Positions 48,598 to 62,392 of a stretch of DNA of 64,000 bases are shown piece after piece. Position 1 is the first letter of the stretch; the number at the start of each line of letters is the position of its first letter. The stretch comes from Otis tarda. Taxonomy: Eukaryota; Chordata; Aves; Otidiformes; Otididae. A program made the translations under genes and the position numbers. The notes under the pieces are model-generated. The model was not told the DNA's origin and did not search any database. It saw nothing but the letters and a program-made list of their open reading frames with translations. The DNA lies in contig CM048552.1 in assembly GCA_026413225.1 (NCBI GenBank), positions 200,459,553 through 200,523,552 of the forward strand. The letters run 5' to 3'.

Positions 48598-51500
48598 TGT
48601 GTGTGTAGGTATAAACATGGGGAAACAGCAAGCATAAGACAGGGAACATTTCTGAATGTCGGAAAAATGAATGACGAGTCCAAAAGTCATGCTAACAAGG
48701 TCAGGCAAAGTTAGATCTGTAGAAGACTCCCATAAAACTTTATTTCCATTAAAATGTATCATAACTATAATTGAAGACATTTAAAAATCTGGTAGAGCAA
48801 ATATCCAGTCTCCTAAAAATAATTTGTTCTACAGATAATTACCACTTGGCTGAACCATTGTTTATAGCTATTAAATAATTATTCAAGTGTACAGCTTTGG
48901 ATACATAAATGTTCTGTGCCTCCTGATGAAGGTCAGGTTAAATGCTAAATATGCACAATACAATATTAAATTAACTTACCGTATTCTGGAGCGGTAATAA
49001 TCACCAAAAGATATGGTTAGTTTTCTGCTTTCATTACCATCTTTTTTTTTTTTATGCAAGGGAAAAATACTACATTAGTAGGTTTCACTTCTTACCTTTA
49101 TGACTGACATTTTCATTTTTTCCAGGGATAACAGGTGACACATAAAATAATAAAGATTGTGTCTGAGCTAATCAAAATAATTGAGAGAAGAGCTATCAAT
49201 GAAATAAAGTATTGATTCTTTCTTTGATGGTAATGTTTGTCCCTCAGCTCTCCTTGATTGGGCTATTAGTTTTCTTTTTTCTATAATGCTTTACCTTCAG
49301 TTAGCAAACAAGAAGCATCCCTCAAAGATTAAGATAGTATTTCTTGATACCAGCATATTGTTCTCAAGTAACCCAGACTGTCTGATTGGCTTCTTATTCT
49401 TCAGTGGTACCATTGAAGTGTGACCCTTCTTTACCCTAGAACCTGGCAGCTAGTGAGAGATTCTCAAGGGGGATTCAACTTACATATTATTGGTTTTGGT
49501 TTTCATTACTACAAAGTAATATTAGTAGGTATTATTTTGCTAACTAGTTCATGTTTAAGGTTCACTGTCGGGCATAGAAATCTTTATAATGCAGACAAGC
49601 CTGAGAGTTTATGTCTACATGATTTGTGTTCCTGCACTTGAATTTTAACTTAGCAATACCCAGGGCAAAGCATATTTTTGATAATTTTGGAGGTAAACGG
49701 AAGAGAAATCAGCACAAATCTGTACACGTACATATAAAGGGTAGTTGACATGCCTATTTAATAACTCTTGGCTTCCTCTTTTTTATGTATCCACTCACAT
49801 GAGCACACATTCTTTAATGCAGGACTGGTGTGTCCAGTCAGTCCGTCAATGTTCTGTTATGAACATATCATTGACCTACTTTATGAAGTGCTCCTTACAC
49901 CTTAAGATATTGTTCTTACTGAAGACATCCTGTACAATAACTACAGTTAAAATCACAAGGTCATAGAGTTCTACATTTGTTACAAGCCAAATCTCATCAC
50001 AAATATTTTGCATTAGATTTAGAACAGAATTATAAACTTTGTGGAAACTAGAGAAATTCATAAAAATGGAAATGCAAACATTAGAACAAATTAGCATGAC
50101 TTAGAAAATCATGTAATTAGCTGTACTTCTCAGCTTCAGGCTAGCCATACTTTGTTTACATAGCAACATAGTGATTTAGCTTTTTGAAAGGCAGAATTAA
50201 GAAAAGGTTGTATCATTTATTTTCTTGTCTTTCTCTAAATCAGTCAATGCTATGGTATGTTTCAAATCATTCAATATCCAGAGAATCATATTTATCTTAT
50301 CTTACCATAAGGACTGTGGTATTTTCTTATTCTCATGCATGGCTGACACTGAGCACTTTTGACAAAAATAAAGCAATTTCATTGATCAGAATAATTTTGT
50401 TCAAGATAGCAAGTACTTTTGAAACAAATTTCTGTGCTACATTTGAGAATGAATGCCACAGCAATGATCAATAACATATATCTTTATTTCTTCTCAAATT
50501 ACACCCTTCTCTTCATAATCAAACAAAGATCCCACTGAACACAATGGAAGTTTTGGTTTGAAAAAGGAAGGAAAGGAAGACAAGGTCTGGAGTGAGCAAT
50601 TTGTTTAAGGTGATAACAGTCAAGTAGAAGACATTGGTGAGAATTTGTAACTGGAGTCTTTCACGTAAGGATTGCATATGGAGGAAAGCAGGAGTGAATG
50701 CGCAATATCCTGGCATGAGTGTCTGCCACTCGTATTAAAACCAGGGCTGTTAGGACTGAAATGAAGAGCATGACAGACCAGGAGCTCATCCATATGCAGC
50801 AGAAGGAATCTCCTTTTCCCCCAGATGTTCCTGGGGTCTTGCGGCCTCACCCTGCTTGTCCTCCCCTCTCAGCTCTCTCTGCTTGAACAACATGAGAGAA
50901 AAAGGAGTAAGAGGGAAAAAAAAAAAATAGAGGAAGGATGACAAAGGTCCCTAAATCTCTAATCACATTGCACCAATGCTCCTTGTGTGTAGGTGCAAAT
51001 GAACACCTTAAAGCAAGGGTATGGAGACAATTTTTAGCAGTGTCCAAGCAGACCTATGACCTAGTCTTAGACAACAGTATGTCCCAGGGCTAAAAGTGAT
51101 GAAATCCACAAAATTACCATCGAGGCCCAAGCTAAAGCTAGATCTTGAACTCTTACCCAGAATGATAAGCATCCTGGTCTTCAAGCTGGTAAGCTCAAGT
51201 TAGTGTGACACTTTCTGGGGAAGACTACTTATTTTGAGCAAGATGGCTTAGATTTGCCTCTCATGAATAATGAATTGTTCAAACTACTGGTTATAAAAAT
51301 CCCAGATCTTCAGCTAACCCCTCAGTTTTCTGTAACCAGTAATTACCCACACATACAGAAAGTGCTAACAACTTACCACCTCTCCTGTGATAACACACTG
51401 CTTTCTTCTGCTGTCTCACAACTGCTCCCTTCTCCTCTATTATTTCTGTAGTTAAAATTAAAGCAGTTGTTTTCAGTTTCCACCTATCTTGAAGGTTCTA

Positions 51501-54500
51501 GTTTCTATTTAAGATTTGTGTTGAAAAGTTCATTCAAGTTTTCCAGCTGTCCTGGGTTTTAATGAAAGCCAATTACCTCTTCCTATAAGCCCCAGCCTGA
51601 TGAAAGAAATTATGGAGGTGGCTTTGAAAAGTTCAGAGTAAGAGCAGATTTTCTGAATGAAAATTGAAAGATTTTATTTCATGTCAGCTTGCTTGGAAGT
51701 GAATTGGAAACTGCATCTCCCAAAAAACATGGCAGGAGGCATCTAATTTGGAAAAGCAGTACCAAGACTCTGCAGCACCCTGAAGCGACCTATTTACATC
51801 CTGCTTGATCCGAGTCATTCATAAGTGTAAGGAGATAAGCATTACAGAAACCTTGACTTTTTGTTCTATTGCTAGCTGTAGCATAATACTAAAAATAGCC
51901 ACATATTCAGATATCTGTAGTATGAATTGTTCTTGGAGGTAGTGTTTTGGAGGTTTGGGTTTTTTTCCTCATGGCTAAGACTTATGCAGATTTTGGTAAG
52001 CCATCTGTCAAATGAAAGAATATTGAGCACATTCCAAACTGCAGGGACAGTAATTCCAGCAGTTAATAACAAGAGATGAAATAGTACATACTGAGTAAGG
52101 CTAGCAGAGTAATTATCAGCTTTTAATAAAGCTAAAGTAGAGGATAATAGGAGACTCATTTAAAATGAAATTATACATTTTTTCCACCAATGAGAACTAG
52201 TTTCTGGACAATAATACCATATATGAATCTGAGCACATTTGCCACATTGTCTTAAACTTAAATCATTGCTGACAATGACACTAACAATATAGTAGGAACA
52301 TCCTCAATCTACTTAATGGATGAAATTCTGTTTGTGCAGAGGGCCTGAATAGGGCTGGGCAAGAAATATGACCACTGCAATTTTAGATAATGAAATAAAG
52401 AGGGATTCAGAGTACACTCAGAGAATGCAGGCTCAAATTCCTCTTGAATCTGATATGTTACTAGTCAAACACTTTATTTTTGAAATACAGTTTTATGAAT
52501 TTATACTGTGGGCATGTAGCTGACACAGCAAAGCAAATTAATTGGTGTATGCTACATGTTGCTGTAAATTGTCCCTAAACCTCAGTAGCTAAGCATAAAT
52601 ATGTCCCAAAAGGAGGAATTACACAATTTTTCCTTCACTGAAGTTTATTTTGGTTTTTTTGGCACAGCCTGTTCATCCAGGATTTAAATATTAGACTTCA
52701 CTGAGCACCTCATAAAACTTTTAACTCTTGTTGAAGCCAATGCTGTTGAGAGGACTCAACAGCACAGGGAAGTGCAGGTCTGGTGCTGATTCACATGTTA
52801 CCTGACTGGTTCTGGGGAGGCTATTTCTGAGCAGACTCATCTACCACTGACCTCTTGGGGAGGTGAGGACACAGCTGTATAACACAGCATAAACCTTCAC
52901 AGGGAGCTGGAATGTGTGTTGCGCTGGGAGAGCAGTCAAAGTTTTGGAGAAATGGGCCGCTTCTGGAAACAGTATTAATGACATTTTGTTTAAATACTCT
53001 TATTAAGCAGCACTGAAGAAAAAATGCTCTCTTAACTCAGATGTATAATTTCTTTCTTATCTATCTCAGTCATATATGGCATGTTACATAACAAATTTTT
53101 TAAAATGTATTTTGTTTCTAGAAAGAATTACCTTAGAATGTTTTCCCTATAGCTGGTTTTTAAGGTACATTAAAAGTTTCAGAAGCCTTGCTTTCTTTGG
53201 TTTTTTTTTTTAATTGAAATTTATTTTTTCCTTGAAATTTATACTTAGTAAATAGTAATATTGTTGTGCTTTTGTTTGTATTATGGAAATTATATAGACA
53301 ATCAATTTGAGATACATACAAAAAAAAAAAAAAAAGAGCTTTGAAATAAATGCATCTGGATACAATTTCAAACATTTTCCCAATGTTGTAAAAACTGGTG
53401 ATTTTTAAAACAGGATGTTAAAATGTTAATGATCTACTACAATAAAGAAATTGAAAGCACCGATCCCGTTATAATAGAGATTCATATACTATATGGAGCT
53501 CTGGAAATTGCAAAATATCCATTCACACACTTGTGGCAAAACCTTAATTACGTCCACAGAACATCACTACCTGCATAGATTACTATATTGATATTTTCCT
53601 GAACAAGCTCAGCTGGCTTTTTTCAAAGCTAAGCCTAGCATAGGCGTAACTGTGAGCCGCATCAAATTTGTTTCTAATGTATCTTCATGAAGTCAGTGGA
53701 ATTACACTAGTGTAAACTTGGTATAAGAGCATTGGCTGATGCCCTTAAATTTAAGTCTGAGTACATATTAACTCTTTTGGTATACTTTAGCTGGATTGTT
53801 TATGAGGGACTTCTAAGGGCATTTGCTTGCTGAAAAAAATATTTAATTTCCAACGCTAATGTCAAAAACTTTCTCTGACATTCAGTCTTTTGAGCTAAAA
53901 CTATTTTATAAACAGGCTTGTGTATATTAAAATTGGAAAAACAGTTTCTGTTTCTGTTACAGAATTTTGTTTTGAGGTGGATCCTAACCACAGAAGAGTT
54001 CATGATCAGAAAATGGCTAAAATTTAAATCTGGGTGAGGATACAGGAAGTAGACGGAATGAAAACTGCTTACTTGGTGCAGAAGTGTTGGCTTAACTTCT
54101 CACCTTTTTAAGGACTACAGAAGGTATGTCCAACTGTAGTCAATACCTTTTGTCATAGTTTTTAGTCCTCTGACACTGAAATGCATAATCGTTTCCCAAA
54201 TTGCTGTTATTCCATCCTGAACTACTAGGATTTTGGTTTCCAGTACTACTCAATTCCTATTTAGAGTTTCTTTCTTTTGACAGCTATACCCTTGTAATTT
54301 CAGGCTTCTACATTATTGGTTTCCAGTTCAAATCAATGCCATTTATTTTAAATATTCTTGAGTTTATATACATCATCCCCATATCAGTCCATTGTGCATG
54401 TAAAAGAATGGTTTTATCATATTTCTCTCTGTTTTTTTTTCCTTTTGTTTTTTTTTTTCTTTTCTTTTGGAAAAAAAATCACACAAATCAGGCTATTTTA

Positions 54501-57500
54501 GTCCTTATGTGAAAAAACCTCTGTTCCCTTGATAATCCTGACAGTTCTCTCTTACAGTTCTTCCAATCTGATTTTTTTTTTCTTGAATAGAATGACTAAA
54601 ATCTCACATGATATTCCGAAGGAAGTACCACCACTGTGATGTGAATATTTTTATATCTCAGATGCCCTAACTGATGCATTCTGCAGTCTTTTTTTCCCAT
54701 GTGAAATGGATGGTTCGGTCTTATGATTGTTAACCTGCTTTTTCTCCTTCACAAATTCCACAACTGAAATCTCAATTTATAGCCCAAAGTTTTGAATTTG
54801 GATGTACTTTGAGCTGATATTTCTTTTTTTTTTTCTGTTTCGATGATTCCTATACTTAAAGCTATCCCATTTTTTTCCTGAATTACTGTGTTACTATTAT
54901 TAGTGCCCATCTTGCCTCCAACAGAGTAATCAGAACATCATCTTTGCATAGTCTATTGTTTTTACTGTAGACTTCATTGTGAAATGATATGGACCACTCC
55001 ACAATTTTGTGGCATTACTTCTCATACTCCATGCACAGCTTAGCACCGCTGGCACAAGCTGCTGCTACTTTGACTCTTTGCGTAAAAAAGAAGAAAAATG
55101 TCTCATGGAAACATACACAGCAAAATTCTTGAGAGTCCCTTAAGAAAACCTGCCATGAAGACCAGGAATAACACTGAAAAACTGCAAGCTGTGCAGTATT
55201 CTCTGTGCTCACTTTTCTTGTAAACTGTTTAACATACTGTTTTTTTTATGTTGCTAAATGGATATAGTATCATAAATACAAGTAGTAAATGCAGCATAGC
55301 TGTAATAATGTTCCTATTGGGAACCTAATTCTTATATTTCCTGCTTAGGATTCCCTAAGACACTCTGGTATATGTTTAATTTTATTCATGTGATTATTCC
55401 CAGTGAAATAATTGAAATTGCCTTAGGCAGGAAGTTATGCTCATGTATAAGTCCTTGTAAGATCCAGATATTCTGGGAGTCAACTTAGGAGTCCATAGCC
55501 TGATCCAAAGGTGATGGCCAATGGATGTTATAATGTATTAAACTGAAAGCCCCAAGACAAAACAACTTCCTACAACATTCTGACACCTGTATCTTGGCTC
55601 CACAGCTAATTATAATTGATCTGTCAGTCTGAATTTCCTATTTGCCAATTTCAGTTTATAAGACCTTGTGAAATAGGCCATGTATGTTCCTTTAATTATC
55701 ACAAGTTAGAGGAAAAGGTTGGGAGCAAAGATGCATTTTATTCATATAATAACTCAAGGATTCAGAAAACCAACATCTTTGGTTTTCTGTTCTTAAATGC
55801 AAAACTCATGTATTTCTGTAAGTGCATTGACATATAAAAACATTATCATAGATTAGCAAATTCTTATACAGTCTTCAAAGTACTAATTCTACTGTGTTGT
55901 AGGGAAGATAGTGGATGAATAACACACTGTCAGGAATCCAGACGTGGACATGAAACTACTAGGTATGGAAAGCTAAAATGCAGATTTTCAGATGGGGTTT
56001 TAAAAAGCTGTTATGAAGTTGTAGAAATATAACGTTGACTGTCTTGACTGAGAAGAGTGAAAAGAATAGTGACTCTGAAAAAGTTTCCCCTTTCTGTTTG
56101 TTTAGAAAAGGGGACAAACATGTGATACCTGGGGATACCAAGGGACAGCAAATAATAGATTTGATGATGGGCAGAGCACATATGCATAGTTCTGCCAGAA
56201 GAAGTTCTTGCTCAGATGCAGCTTAGCAGTTCCCACCCACAAGATCAGATTGCAAGTGACTTTTTGTGATCTAGTGTAGAAAGAAGCTAATGAGACTTTT
56301 TAGGAGTGGAATTGTCTTTCTCTTTCATGACAGCAATGGTGGGGACAGACTGGGATTTTCCATAGAGGAGCCAAAGGCAGTTTCATCAGGATAAAAGTGG
56401 GTTTATCCTTGTTGCTGCTCAGTAGATGTGTGAGGTGGAGGAGAGATCCCCATCACATCCCCACCACAGAAAAAGAAGCAAACTGCAGAGAAAATTACAC
56501 CAAAAACAGAAGAGACATGAGACTAGATGTACCACTAGTATCACTTCATTGAATAAGGAGACACATCTTTTCTCCTCATGCTGAAATACCATCTGTGGGG
56601 AGACAAAGTAGGACCTGAGCAAGGGTGTGTGTCAGATTGGGGAGTTCATAAAGTGACAGTAGGAATGAGGCAGGGAAGAATAACTGTGATGAGTTTCTGC
56701 TAAATAATTCCCAGATAGATAAAAATTTCAGCAGTTGCAATCCCATCTGTCACATACTGTCTTTTTTGTGTGTATCTAAGACAAGAAAGCATGATGCATC
56801 ATCACTTATATTGCTTATAAAGAAGTCTGGCTTGGAAAATTTTGAAGAACCAAAACTAAAAGGAAGAATCAAATCACATAAAGATTTTGTTCTCCCAAAG
56901 TTCGCACACTAAAACATATATCCAAGAGGGCAATCCGGTGTCTTCATGGTTCGTTTGATATACTTGAACCCCAGGAACCATAGATTTCTTCAAATTCTTC
57001 CCCCTAATTAAAACCTAATTGCAACTGATTTATTGGAAATTAGGAATTTAAAAAAATCATATGGATCTGAGCTTCGGAATCGGTCATTATACTATTTTTG
57101 TTCACTGCTCTGGGTAGAAAATAACTTATTTGGTAACTCTTTGCCAAGAATGATGAATCATTAGAATGACGTTATAACATAATGACCATCATGATGTACA
57201 AGTCTCAATCATTTTCCCCCCACCCCACCTGACTCTGGATCTTGCCTCAGTTCACAACACTGTGCACACTTTTGATCTAGCCCATAGCAATCAGAGTGAA
57301 AGTTCACCTCCCATAGACCAAGTGTCCACTCCAATCTGCTGAGCTCAAAACAATAGTGTCCCCAGTATGGGCCTAAATACCAGGGCTAAAATACCGAGTG
57401 ATTCACCAGTGACCCACAAAGGTTCTCATACCTACTTTATCTATCAACTCTGCATCCTGTGTTAGGTGGATCAAAGTCACATGCAGCAGCTGTGTGAGGT

Positions 57501-58171
57501 TTTTTTTTTTTTGTCTCCTACCATTCTTCTTGTTCTTTTCTAGATACTCTCCAGCTTGGCAACATCTTTGTCTTAGTGTTCCAACTGAGAAAAAAAATCA
57601 TTGCCTCATTTTTTTTTATGTTACCAAAAAGCAGAGTCAAAAAGAATATTTGCATTTGTGAACCTGTATACATCTCTTATCCTTATTTGTTTTCCATTGT
57701 TTTTCCTTTTTGACCTTTCTGATTTCATGACATTGGTTCTATTTCAAAATATGACTTTTTGTTCTTATCCTGACCTTGTTCTAAATGGTTTGCTAGCCTT
57801 GCTTGCATGATATTAACTGCAAACAGCAAAAATTGAATCTTTGTACCTTCTTCTGTCACTATAGAAAATATTAAATATAACTTGGCTCCAAAGAATCCCC
57901 TTTGAGCCTTTAAGATACCTTCTAATGTTTGTGATAAGTACATGTTCTCAGTGATTTTTTTCTAGCCAATTACACACCTACCTGATGATGATTTCCTCTT
58001 TACCATGCTTCCTGAGTATGCTTCTGAGAATCACAGAATATCACTGGGAACAGTGCCAAAAATCATACTGAAGTCAAAGTATGTTACACTTACTACCTTT
58101 CTCTTATCCTTAAATGACTCGTTTTATATTAAAAAAAAAAAAAAAGTCCTGATTTATTCTTAAAGAATTGA
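48598..58171. other. unique AT-rich non-coding DNA
   Basis: About 9.5 kb with no recognised gene or transposon. T-rich runs lie at about 54430-54475 and 57499-57512, and A-runs at about 53319-53335 and 58131-58145. A 14-bp palindrome at 53702 resembles an old amniote repeat. Open frames are all short. Confidence 0.6.
53702..53715. repeat. palindrome ttacactagtgtaa, possible ancient amniote repeat
   Basis: A perfect 14-base palindrome, preceded by gaagtcagtggaa. The combination resembles an old dispersed repeat motif common in turtles, crocodiles and birds, recalled from memory. The boundaries of any element are not visible. Confidence 0.3.
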
Positions 58172-58445
58172 TGTTAGCAGGGCCCATTGTGATAGGATAA
58201 GGGGTAATGGTTTTAAAATAGAGGAAGGTAGAGTCAAACTGGACATAAGGAAAAAATGAAGGGGATGAAATGCTGGAACAGGTTGCCCAGAGAGGTGGGA
58301 GATGTCTCATCCCTGGAAACATTCAAGGCTGGGTTGGATGGGGCTCTGAGCAACCTGATCTGGTTGGAGATGTCCCTGCTCCTTGCAGGGGAGGTGGAAT
58401 AGATGACCTCAAAAGGTCCCTTCCAACCCAAACTATTCTATGAGA
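58172..58445 (+). mobile_element. CR1 LINE copy 8, short 3' end
   Basis: Sense CR1 remnant starting at the last part of ORF2 (gcccattgtgataggataag). It passes through [13 protein letters not shown] codons (about 58272) and the 3' UTR (ggtcccttccaacccaaact) to TTCTATGAG at about 58443. No catalytic sequence. A poly(A) run at about 58131-58145 lies just upstream. Confidence 0.95.
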
Positions 58446-59929
58446 GTTTTTATCACCATCTTACCTTCTAGATACTTAAACTGATTACCTAATGATTTGC
58501 AGGGATTGAGTGCTGTGAGCTATAGTTTTCTAAGTCCTTGACACTGTCCCTTTCAAGAGTAAATAATATGTTTGTTATTCAGTTCTTCACAATTCTTAAA
58601 CATAATTGGTAGTGATTCACCTAGACCCCTGTCTAGTTCCTTTAGTGCCCTAAGGTGAATCAGGACTTCCTTACCTGAATACATCTATCTATCTCATCTA
58701 AAACATACTAAGCATGGATTTTTTTGTACATTTTAGTTTTTAAATTAATGTATTTAAATATTTGGTTTTTGTCAATATTTGGTTTTGAAACTGAGACAAA
58801 TATATTTAATGTTCAACTTTTCTTTGTCTCATTCACTTCAAGCTCCCATTTCTTCTTAGTAATTGATCTACATTTCTCTTTTTTTTTTAACCTATAATAT
58901 GACACTTTTTGTTCTGTATCTTGCTCCAATTTATAGGGATATTCAATAAAATGTAATACCAGCTTTCATTTCTACGGTTTCACAGGTGTAACTCCATGTG
59001 TAAGACAACTACACTATGAATTACAGAATTGCCCTACTGTTACCCTCAAGGATTAATCCATGATATGAAGGAATTAGGAGACTAACACTAAGAATTTCAC
59101 CAAGACACTGTCTATAAATCCACCTTTTTCTTTTTTTCAGTGTATCTCCACAAGTTTTAGTGGGATTACATCAATCCACATAAGAAGAAAATTGGAAGTC
59201 ATGTATCCTCCCAGTGCTAGGAATCTGTTACTTACTCAACAGAAAACTGTTTGATATGCAGTTATATTGGGAGAACTTTCTCCTATATATCTTAAATTTA
59301 ACTTCTGAACCTGGTATTTTTCTTTGTAAATATGCAGCAAAATATCTAGAAACTGAAAGCTGTACAGTTCAAAGCAAATGTGACCCTCTAACCTAACACT
59401 TCAGAGTTTGTGTGGTTGTCAGACTTAAAAGGCATTGAAACCAATTGTTCTTCAAGATACGTACAAAACTCTGAGTTTTAAAGACCAGACTTTAACCTCC
59501 TGAAGGCAAATCAGAACATGACCCCATTGCTCCTGCTCCTGTCTTGAACATCTTTAGTTTCTTTTCCTGTTTTTTATCCTTACTCTTTGTGCCAACAAGA
59601 CTCACAGTATTTCTCCTGGACCATAGATGACACTGATGAGATGTTCTCTAAAGAAGAAAGAAACACTCAAGGAGTCATCCACCAGCTTTGATCAGTGCAG
59701 CAGTGGTGGTGGCAGTGATGCTGCCTCTGTATGAAAGCTGCATTGCATCCACACAGAGATATATTGAGCTAGGACTGTAGTTCTCTCTCATGTTCATAAC
59801 TTGGCAAGCAGGGACACCTCCTCCCCTTGATCCCTCCTACACAGTTTTTTCAAAACTCATATCAGCCTTCAAGACTTTTTACCCTTGAAGTCAGCTGTTT
59901 TAAAAGCAACCACTCGAATGACAAGACTT
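58446..59929. other. unique AT-rich non-coding DNA
   Basis: No gene or transposon recognised in this 1.5 kb. Confidence 0.6.
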
Positions 59930-60656
59930 GACCTTGACAGGCTGGAGAGGTGGGCCCGTGCCAACCTCATGAAGTTCAATCAGGCCAAGTACAAGGTCCT
60001 GCACCTGGGTAGTGGCAATCTCAGGCACAAATACAGGCTGGGCAGAGAATGGATCGAGAGCAGCCCTGAGGAGAAGGACTTGGGAGTGCTGGTGGACGAG
60101 AAGCTCAACATGAGCAGGCAGTGCCCAGAAGGCCAACCGCATCCTGGGCTCTATCAAGAGAAGCGTGGCCAGCAGGTCGAGGGAGGTGATTCTCCCCCTC
60201 TACTCTGCCCTGGTGAGACCCCACCTGGAGTACTGTGTCCAGTTCTGGAGCCCCCAACACAAGAACGACATGGACCAGTTGGAGAAGGTCCAGAGGAGGG
60301 CCACCAAGATGATCAGAGGGCTGGAGCACCTTTCCTATGAGGACAGGCTGAGAGAGTTGGGGCTGTTCAGCCTGGAGAACAGGAGGCTCCAGGGAGACCT
60401 GATAGCGGTCTTCCAGTACCTCAAGCGGGCCTATAAGAAAGATGGGGAGAGGCTGTTCAGTAGGGCCTGTTGTGATAGGACGAGGGGCAATGGATTTAAA
60501 ATAGAGGGAGGTAGATTTAGATTGGATATTAGGAAAAATTTTTTTACAATGTGTGTTGTAGAGCACTGGAACAGGTTGCCCAGAGAGGTGGTGGATGCCC
60601 CATCCCTGGAAACGTTCAAGGCCAGGCTTGATGAGGCTCTGAGCAACCTGATGTAG
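59930..60656 (+). pseudogene. CR1 ORF2 C-terminal fragment, one 11-bp deletion
   Basis: The first part reads [19 protein letters not shown] to [12 protein letters not shown]. At about 60120-60127, 11 bases present in copies 3 and 5 (within gcgcccttgcggccc) are missing, shifting the frame. The rest reads in another frame from about 60165: [68 protein letters not shown] and a natural stop at 60654-60656. This copy preserves the true CR1 ORF2 C-terminus (ALSNLM) that is shifted out of frame in copy 3. Non-functional. Confidence 0.94.
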
Positions 60657-60751
60657 TTGGGGATGTCCCTGCTTCTTGCAGAGGGGTTGTACTAGATTAC
60701 CTTTGAAGGTCCCTTCCAACTCTAACCATTCTATGATTCTATGATTCTATG
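59930..60751 (+). mobile_element. CR1 LINE copy 9, young, 5'-truncated
   Basis: Sense CR1 starting just after the RT catalytic part (gaccttgacaggctggagag). It has a complete 3' end with three ATTCTATGA-type units (60728-60751). Divergence from copies 3 and 5 is low. The 5' junction lies at about 59930. Confidence 0.97.
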
Positions 60752-61744
60752 ACTTTTTTTTTTTCCTGAAGCATGAGAATATGGCTTACTTGAAAGAGTT
60801 TGCATAGATTGCTCTCTTTCTCTTTGCAGATGATAATTACACTACTGCAGGAGAGTATTAAAGATCTTTTTCATAAACTAAAGTTTTCAGATGTAAATAT
60901 AGTGTAGATAGTGCTTGAGTGTGAACAGGATAGCACGCAGCTTCACTGAGGTAGTTTACTGGCGTACATGAATTCTGCAGCATCAGATTAAATTATATGA
61001 GACCAGGTTATAGAAAAAAGCATCTCTCACATAGGTAAGAAATTCCTCCTTGAGTCATATCTGACCTTCTGGGAGGCTATAACCATTTCTTGTCCAATTG
61101 AATTGACAATGGTGGAAGTGAATGTGATAAGTCAAGGTACAGCAAGCACTGTTCGTGCTGTGCAAACGTTACTGATGTAGGTTAAAGTACGACCTACAAA
61201 AATGACCAAGGCAGGAAAAATTCAGAATCACAAACTTAGCAAATAGAAAAGATGCAAGAAAAATATTTTAGCTATGTGGACCTCTAAAGATGACTATAGT
61301 CCTGCTTAAGTACCAGATTTTACCTTAAGAAATGCCATAGCTTCTAATATAAATAAGTGAATATTTTTTCAGATATTGCTGTTTTCAGTGTTGCAAAAGC
61401 ACTAGTCCCAAATATTCAAAATACTGCTTAGGTTTCTGCTGCACTGGGAGGCTAACCACTGACTAAGGAGTTTGTTAGCCATACACACAGTAGTTTACTA
61501 TTTAAGCCCATTTGCTTAATTCTTTAGAAATTTCTCAGTTGCATGTTCTATGTTCTGAGCCAGCTACATGACAAATTAAATTCCCATGTAGATTATGTGT
61601 AGGTTCATATGTTGGAGGTTAGGCGTGCCTTTCAGCTGTAAGACTTGCTTGGGAAAAGTTTCAGGAAATTCAGCTAAGGCAAATTAAATTCTTCCACTTG
61701 GAGTAGAATAACTTCACACAACACTACAGTCTGGGCTCCAGTTG
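60752..61744. other. unique AT-rich non-coding DNA
   Basis: No gene or transposon recognised. Confidence 0.6.
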
Positions 61745-62392
61745 GCTAGAAACCATCTTTACTGAGAATGACCTGTCCATGTAGACAACAAATTGAACAT
61801 GTACCTGCAGTATGCTCTTGCAGCAAACAAGAGTAGCTGTATAAAACATAGCATTAGAAAAAGTGTAGGCAGAAGGTCAAGGAAAGCTATTATTCCTATT
61901 CGACACTTGTGATGCCTCATCTGAAATCCCGTGTCCAATCTGGAGCCCTCCGGAACAAGTTGGGGATCAGCAAAAAAGGAAAAATCCAACAGAAGGTCAC
62001 CATGCTGGTCAGGGGGCTGGAGTACATGACACGGGAGATTCTGAGAGAACTGATTTTGCTCAGCATGGAGAAGAGAAGGAGAAAGGGAATCTAGTTGTTG
62101 TGTTCAAGTACCCAAAGGTTACAGAGAAGTGGGGTTCACACTTCTTTTTTTTTGGCGAGGCATTGCAAAAGAAGAAGGGGCAACAGTCACAAGCTGTAAC
62201 AAAGGAAATATGATGGAAGAAGGAAAAAAGATATTCACAGGGAAAACAGGAGAAGGGCCCAGAGAAGATGTGATTTCTCAATTTAGCACAAGACCTTGAC
62301 TTAACTTTGAAGTCAGCCCTACTTTGTGCAGGAGTTTGAACCAAATAGTTCCCAGAGGTCCCTTCCAATTCAACTTCCTCTATGGTACCGAA
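61745..62392 (+). mobile_element. CR1 LINE copy 10, oldest, strongly decayed
   Basis: Sense CR1 of an older subfamily. The ORF2 C-terminal blocks are barely readable: a tyaLAANKS-like segment at about 61805, gRRSRKAI at about 61873, RGLEYMTREILRELI at about 62010 and LSMEKRR at about 62060. A non-CR1-like purine-rich stretch follows at about 62145-62260. The 3' UTR ends near 62392 (gaggtcccttccaattcaac, then ctctatgg). It lacks clear terminal repeat units. Confidence 0.82.

Noticed and set aside
58025..58045. aatcacagaatatcac as a CR1 tail
   Set aside because: Too short and not followed by CR1 sequence.
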